A stretch of DNA of 11,116 bases, from the NCBI GenBank assembly GCA_016222925.1, contig JACRQB010000006.1, forward strand, positions 1 to 11,116, written 5' to 3'. Numbering within the stretch: the first letter of the stretch is position 1; every line of letters begins with the position of its first letter. This document shows, in pieces, positions 7,148 through 11,116 of the stretch. The notes beneath the pieces were generated by a model. It did not search any database. It was not told the DNA's origin and saw only the letters and a program-made list of their open reading frames with translations. Both the position numbers and the translations under genes were made by a program. This stretch comes from Nitrospirota bacterium (GTDB lineage Bacteria > Nitrospirota > Nitrospiria > Nitrospirales > Nitrospiraceae).

Positions 7148-8413
7148 TTAGACCACCTTCGCCAACACCGTCTGGGTGGAAGGCTTTGGGAGTTGAATGG
7201 TGCACCAAAACGTCGATCCTTGCCCAAGGACACTGTCGACGCCCGCTATCCCCCCCATCATGTGAGCCAGTTGCTTGACAATGGCGAGCCCAAGTCCTGT
7301 CCCGCCATACTTGCGCGTGGTGGAGCCGTCGGCCTGTGTAAACGGTGTAAAGAGCTTGGCTTGGATAGCGGGCTCGATGCCGATACCTGTGTCCCGCACT
7401 TTCAGACAAAGCGTTGTCGTATCGACAGCATCCTCAGCGACCGCCACGTGAAGTGCGATTTCTCCCTGGGTCGTAAATTTGATGGCATTGCCAAGCAGGT
7501 TGGTTAAGATCTGCCGAATGCGCACCGGGTCACCTTCGTATTCCGGAAGGAGATTGTCAGCGAGCACGACCGTCAGCTTCAGTCCCTTGCTCGTGGCGGG
7601 ACCGGAAAAGAGTTCCAGAACCTCCGTTACGATCTGACGCACATCGAGAGGGAGACTCTCGATCTTCAGTTTGCCTGCTTCAATCTTCGAGATATCGAGG
7701 ATGTCATTGATGACTTGCAACAGCGCCATCCCGGATTTGTGGACGGTCTCAATGTATCGACGCTGCTTGTCATTCAGAGGCGTCTTCAGCAGCAGTTCAC
7801 TCATCCCGAGAATACCGTTCATGGGCGTACGGATTTCGTGGCTCACGTTGGCAAGGAATTGCGATTTTGCGACGTTGGCGGCCTCGGCCGCTTCCAACCG
7901 TTGGCGCACCTGACGCGCCAGCTTCCACTTGGTGGTCAGGGAGGCGGCCAATTGCGAGACCTCCACAGTGGAAAATGGTTTTTGCAGAATCAGGAGACGA
8001 TCGTCGCAGCCCAGTCGGCGAATAATGTCGTCCCAGGAGTGGTCGGTGTAGGCCGTGCAGATCACGGTCTGAATCTCTGGGTCAACCTCCCACATACGCT
8101 CGATGGTTTCGAGCCCATCCCATCCCGGCGGCATCCGCATGTCCACAAACGCCACCGCATATGGCCGTCCTTCTCGGCGCGCCATTTGTACAAGAGCCAG
8201 CGCGGCTTGCCCCTGATCTGCATAATCCAGGTCAAACCGCACAAGAGCCTTCTGAAAACAGTCACCCCCGAATAACGACGCGCGTGCTTCATCCAGCCCC
8301 TGTGTCTCCGTTCCCGGTTGAAGGATTTTGCGAAAGTCCTCGTGGATCGAGAGATTGTCATCAATGACCAAGACTCGAAGGTGCTGACCCTGCTTGTCGA
8401 TATCCATATTCAT
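7148..8413 (-). CDS. REC - histidine kinase (complete HisKA + HATPase)
   Basis: A 421-residue cytoplasmic protein. The N-terminal receiver (about 12-165) has D18/D19, phospho-acceptor D91 in VDMRMPPGWDG, T120 and K145, with the enlarged 72-residue spacing shared with its neighbours. A short helix leads to HisKA with H192 in FLANVSHEIRTPMNG. The ATPase domain is complete: N-box NLLGNAIKFT (305-314), G1 DTGIGI (341-346), F-box region LFTPFTQADGSTTRKYGG, and G2 GTGLGLAIV (371-379). Of the kinases fully visible here, it is the only one expected to autophosphorylate. It has no sensor or membrane segment, so input should come through the receiver or a partner. The frame is open back to ATG 8566, but that start lies inside the upstream gene; ATG 8413 (GAGAG four bases before) or 8407 fits the alignment. 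The gap to the upstream gene is 34 nt, with a small hairpin over that gene's stop codon. Confidence 0.93.
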   Translation of the reverse strand: MNMDIDKQGQHLRVLVIDDNLSIHEDFRKILQPGTETQGLDEARASLFGGDCFQKALVRFDLDYADQGQAALALVQMARREGRPYAVAFVDMRMPPGWDGLETIERMWEVDPEIQTVICTAYTDHSWDDIIRRLGCDDRLLILQKPFSTVEVSQLAASLTTKWKLARQVRQRLEAAEAANVAKSQFLANVSHEIRTPMNGILGMSELLLKTPLNDKQRRYIETVHKSGMALLQVINDILDISKIEAGKLKIESLPLDVRQIVTEVLELFSGPATSKGLKLTVVLADNLLPEYEGDPVRIRQILTNLLGNAIKFTTQGEIALHVAVAEDAVDTTTLCLKVRDTGIGIEPAIQAKLFTPFTQADGSTTRKYGGTGLGLAIVKQLAHMMGGIAGVDSVLGQGSTFWCTIQLPKPSTQTVLAKVV

Positions 8414-8442
8414 ACAGCTCTCTGACTGCGCCAACAGGCAAT

Positions 8443-8456
8443 GCCGCTTAGGCGGC
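8443..8456 (-). repeat. Small hairpin over the hybrid kinase stop codon
   Basis: GCCGC and GCGGC flank TTAG as a perfect five-base-pair inverted repeat that includes the TAA stop (8448-8450) of the 603-residue protein. No U-tract follows, so it is not called a terminator. Such short palindromes can arise by chance in GC-rich DNA. Confidence 0.35.
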
Positions 8457-10259
8457 GCGGGAACCAATGGTAGGTAACCATTGGCGGACCGCCTTCTGTA
8501 TCTCTTTGAGCCCCACCGGTTTTGGCAGGAAACCGTCCATCCCACCCGCGATGCACGCAGTTTCAACCGTACTCACTGCGTAACCGGACAATGCGAGAAT
8601 CGTGATAGGCCTACCGTCCCCTCTCGTAAATCCTCGCCGACGGATTTCTGCTGTCGCAGTCAATCCATCCATCTCCGGCATTTCGCAGTCCATCAGGACG
8701 AGGTCGTATGGGCGCCTCTCAAGCGCCTGGATCGCCTCTCGACCCGTACCCGCCGTATCGGCTGATTCCCCGCAGAGCTCCAGCATGCGAAGGAAGACCT
8801 CTTGGTTCGTCGGATTATCTTCAGCCAAGAGGATACGCGCACAGGACCGGGGCTTGGAGGAATGGACGCCCGGGCTCCTGTCGTGGCTTCTATTGATCGA
8901 GACGTCAGGTGTTGAGTGGTCATCCGTCTGCTTGCTCTCTAGACCAGCTCTGTCGCTCGCGCTCACCTTCTCAAGACAGACCGTAAACCAAAATGTGGAA
9001 CCGTTTCCTGGGATACTGGTGAGACCGACGTCCCCACACATCAAGGAGACGAGTCGTTGAACAATCGCAAGTCCTAAACCCGTCCCTCCGTATCGCCTCG
9101 TCATCGATCCATCCACCTGAGCAAACGGATCGAAAATCTTCTGCTGCGCCTCCAGCGGAATACCGATTCCGGTATCGCACACTGTTATTTTGAATAAGGC
9201 CTTCTCCTGGAGAATCTGCCGAAAGCGCACGCCGTCCCCTCGCCATACAGCGGGGAGCTCGGGGTCGATCTGACATTCTAAACTGAGCCCCTTTCGTCGC
9301 GAGGGTTCACGGAATAGTCCGGCAACATCCTGCACGGTTGCAACCAGGTCAAATCCCGTTATGTGGAGGTCCATCTTGTCCTCATCGATCTTGGACAAGT
9401 CGAGTATGTCGTTGATGATCTGAAGCAACTGCTCGCCGGAATGATGGATGGTTTGGACGAAATGACGCTGCCGGTCGTTCAACGAGGTTGAGAGAAGCAG
9501 CTCATTCATGCCGAGCATCGCGTTCATGGGCGTCCGGATCTCATGGCTCATACGGGCTAAGAACTGTGACTTGGCCTGGTTGGCCCTGTCCGCCGCCACC
9601 TTGGCCTGCCTAAGGGCCTCGACCATTTTCTGTAATTCATCGTTGCGCTGTTGGAGCTCAGCCGTCCGTGCAGCCACTTGTTGCTCGAGATGCTGGTTCG
9701 TCGCCTGGAGTTCTCGATTGCGGGCATTGACCTGCGCGACGAGATCTTCGATCTGTGACCGGATGTCCCGTCCCAACTCCCACTTCCTGGTCAACGACGC
9801 GGCAATCTGTTGGACCTCAATGGAATCGAACGGCTTCCGAAGGATGAGCAACCGGTCGCTCATTTCTAGCCGTCCGGCAATCTCTGCCCACGAATGGTCT
9901 GAGTAGGCCGTACAGATAACTACTTGAAGCCGTCCGTCCGCCTCCCAGAGCCGTTCGATGGTTTCCAAGCCGTCCCACCCCGGCGGCATCCGCATATCGA
10001 CAAACGCCACCGCATACGGACGTCCTTCCCGGCGCGCCATCTCTACCAGGACCAACGCCGCTTGTCCTTGATCCGCATAATCCAGCTCGAACCGGTCCAG
10101 CGCTTCTACAAGTGGCGTCTCTCCGAACAGCGTCGCCCGTGCGCGATGGAGCCCCTCTTCCTCAGGTGGCGCTTCAAGGATTCTGCGAAAATCCTCATGG
10201 ATGGCCCGATTGTCGTCGACGACCAAGATTCGAAGGTTTTTATTGTTGGCGCCCATCAT
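8448..10259 (-). CDS. REC - HisKA - HATPase (N-box missing) - REC hybrid kinase homologue
   Basis: This is a 603-residue protein. Domains in order: enlarged receiver (about 9-160; D15/D16, D88, T118, K142); coiled coil (about 165-230); HisKA with H239 in FLARMSHEIRTPMNAM; ATPase domain; charged linker (about 433-473); and a normal-sized second receiver (475-598; D481, D524 in MDCEMPEMDG, K580). The ATPase domain is abnormal. RFRQIL (345-350) runs directly into QEKALFKITVCDTGIGI, whereas the neighbouring kinase has 37 residues between QIL and DTGIGI against 11 here. The missing 26 residues include the N-box asparagine that binds Mg-ATP, while the G1 and G2 motifs (DTGIGI 362-367, GTGLGLAIV 392-400) remain. 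The frame is intact, so this is an in-frame loss. Autokinase activity is unlikely; H239 and both acceptor aspartates could still take part in a relay. Start ATG 10259 has AGAAGGA about ten bases upstream; a second ATG follows at 10256. Confidence 0.92.
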   Translation of the reverse strand: MMGANNKNLRILVVDDNRAIHEDFRRILEAPPEEEGLHRARATLFGETPLVEALDRFELDYADQGQAALVLVEMARREGRPYAVAFVDMRMPPGWDGLETIERLWEADGRLQVVICTAYSDHSWAEIAGRLEMSDRLLILRKPFDSIEVQQIAASLTRKWELGRDIRSQIEDLVAQVNARNRELQATNQHLEQQVAARTAELQQRNDELQKMVEALRQAKVAADRANQAKSQFLARMSHEIRTPMNAMLGMNELLLSTSLNDRQRHFVQTIHHSGEQLLQIINDILDLSKIDEDKMDLHITGFDLVATVQDVAGLFREPSRRKGLSLECQIDPELPAVWRGDGVRFRQILQEKALFKITVCDTGIGIPLEAQQKIFDPFAQVDGSMTRRYGGTGLGLAIVQRLVSLMCGDVGLTSIPGNGSTFWFTVCLEKVSASDRAGLESKQTDDHSTPDVSINRSHDRSPGVHSSKPRSCARILLAEDNPTNQEVFLRMLELCGESADTAGTGREAIQALERRPYDLVLMDCEMPEMDGLTATAEIRRRGFTRGDGRPITILALSGYAVSTVETACIAGGMDGFLPKPVGLKEIQKAVRQWLPTIGSRAA

Positions 10260-10308
10260 CCGTCATGTCCTTCTGTCCGCCGAGAGAAAGAGCATCTTTA
10301 CTCACGCC

Positions 10309-11116
10309 TTAGGTCTGAGTTTCTTGTCTTCCACTCGCCATGAACACATGCATATCATTGATGAGGGAAAGGAGATCCTGCGCACATCGTTGGAGTGTCG
10401 TCGCATGCTCACGCTGACTGGGATTCAGCGGGCTATCCAGCAAGAGATTCACCTTCCCGACGAGTTCATTCATCGGTGCCAGGATTTCGTGGCTCATAAT
10501 CGCTAGAAATTCTTCCTTCTGACGGAAGGTCGCCTCAAGATCGTTCCGAGAAGGAACCGGCAGTATGTCCGCAGCTCGACTGACAATATTTGTTTGCAGA
10601 CACTCATTCGCTTCCCGCAACTCGGCTGTTCGTTGGCTCACGCTAAACGCGAGACTATCAATCTGCAGCTTCACGGAGCGTGCCAGATTCCATTTCTTCG
10701 TCAGCGCGTTTGCGAGTTGAACAACCTCAATGCTGTTAAAAGGTTTCATCAGGATAAGCAGCTTGTCGGTGTCTCCGATGCGACGACTCACATCTTCCCA
10801 TGGATGATCGGAATACGCGGAACAAATCACGATTTGGAGTTCAGGATCGGCATACCACAGATGTTCGATGGTCTCGAGGCCGTCCCATCCAGGCGGCATC
10901 CGCATGTCCACAAACGCCACCGCATAGGGATTCCCCCTCTGGCAAGCATCCTGAGCAAGGCCGAACCCCTCTCGGCCCTGACTCGCGAAATCCAGCTCAT
11001 AGCGCACCTGAGGCGGCAGGGTTGGAACCTCTCCAAACAAGGCTGCCCGAGCTTGAGCCAATGAATCGGAATCGGCCGGCGGCATCAGGATCTTACGAAA
11101 GTCTTCATGGATGTTA
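10309..11116 (-). CDS. REC - HisKA protein lacking an ATPase domain (5' end off window)
   Basis: The frame runs to the right edge. Its first visible residues, NIHEDFRKIL, match the start of the neighbouring receivers, so only a short N-terminal part is missing and the ATG at 11085 is internal. Of 268 visible residues, about 1-145 are the same enlarged receiver: phospho-acceptor D70 in VDMRMPPGWDG, S99 where the neighbours have Thr, and K124. A helical linker follows, then a HisKA-like segment with H209 in FLAIMSHEILAPMNE, where the usual HEIRTP reads HEILAP. The protein stops 17 residues after LIND, where the second HisKA helix ends and an ATPase domain would begin. The 49 nt to the next gene hold no remnant of one. 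It cannot phosphorylate itself. It could be a phosphotransfer or dimerisation partner for the neighbouring kinases, or a decaying duplicate. Confidence 0.85.
   Translation of the reverse strand, partial: NIHEDFRKILMPPADSDSLAQARAALFGEVPTLPPQVRYELDFASQGREGFGLAQDACQRGNPYAVAFVDMRMPPGWDGLETIEHLWYADPELQIVICSAYSDHPWEDVSRRIGDTDKLLILMKPFNSIEVVQLANALTKKWNLARSVKLQIDSLAFSVSQRTAELREANECLQTNIVSRAADILPVPSRNDLEATFRQKEEFLAIMSHEILAPMNELVGKVNLLLDSPLNPSQREHATTLQRCAQDLLSLINDMHVFMASGRQETQT

Noticed and set aside
8414..8566. N-terminal extension of the 421-residue kinase to the ATG at 8566
   Set aside because: The extra 51 residues overlap the 3' end of the upstream gene in another frame, are basic and unlike any paralogue, and the receiver homology starts only after 8413.
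9190..9230. Frameshift as the cause of the shortened ATPase domain
   Set aside because: The frame is continuous and the motifs on both sides (RQIL and DTGIGI) are in the same frame, so the change is an in-frame loss of about 78 nt rather than a frameshift.

Overview
The window looks like a chromosomal piece of a moderately GC-rich Gram-negative bacterium. My best guess is a Nitrospira-type genome. This is inference: it rests on the overall protein style, the B-type sdhCAB cluster beside a large set of receiver proteins, and a TIR-flanked repeat with 'CTGAAAAAG' ends that I recall as common in Nitrospira. No rRNA, tRNA, CRISPR array, integrase or transposase is visible, and nothing in the window fixes the taxonomy.

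Left part (1-2129): the start of a TPM-domain (YgcG-like) envelope protein lies downstream of a LemA-family lipoprotein gene, both on the minus strand. A small unknown gene diverges from lemA. Next comes a 329-bp non-coding repeat element with terminal inverted repeats, sitting between two convergent genes. After it is a minus-strand gene for a zinc-ribbon plus PilZ protein (a probable cyclic-di-GMP receptor), which has a good sigma-70-like promoter of its own.

Middle (2328-5738, minus strand): sdhC-sdhA-sdhB encodes a B-type succinate:quinone oxidoreductase / fumarate reductase. It has a single five-helix cytochrome b subunit, a flavoprotein with the covalent-FAD histidine, and an iron-sulfur subunit with all three cluster motifs. 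sdhC has a TATAAT box eight bases before its ATG and no visible Shine-Dalgarno, so its mRNA may be leaderless.

Right part (5865-11116, minus strand, open at the right edge): four consecutive, closely spaced genes (gaps 34-49 nt) all begin with the same unusual receiver (REC) domain. That domain is enlarged by about 28 residues and carries the motif VDMRMPPGWDGLETIE. In transcription order the outputs are: (i) REC + lone HisKA dimerisation helices, ending before any ATPase domain; (ii) REC + coiled coil + HisKA + an ATPase domain missing its N-box + a second, normal-sized REC; (iii) REC + complete histidine kinase; (iv) REC + GGDEF diguanylate cyclase with an intact active site and I-site. None has a sensor or membrane domain in what is visible. 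The set reads as a duplicated, functionally diverged cytoplasmic phosphorelay array. At most one kinase in the visible part is intact, and it ends in cyclic-di-GMP synthesis, with a candidate PilZ receptor a few kilobases downstream. That wiring is inference; the domain losses are read directly from the sequence.
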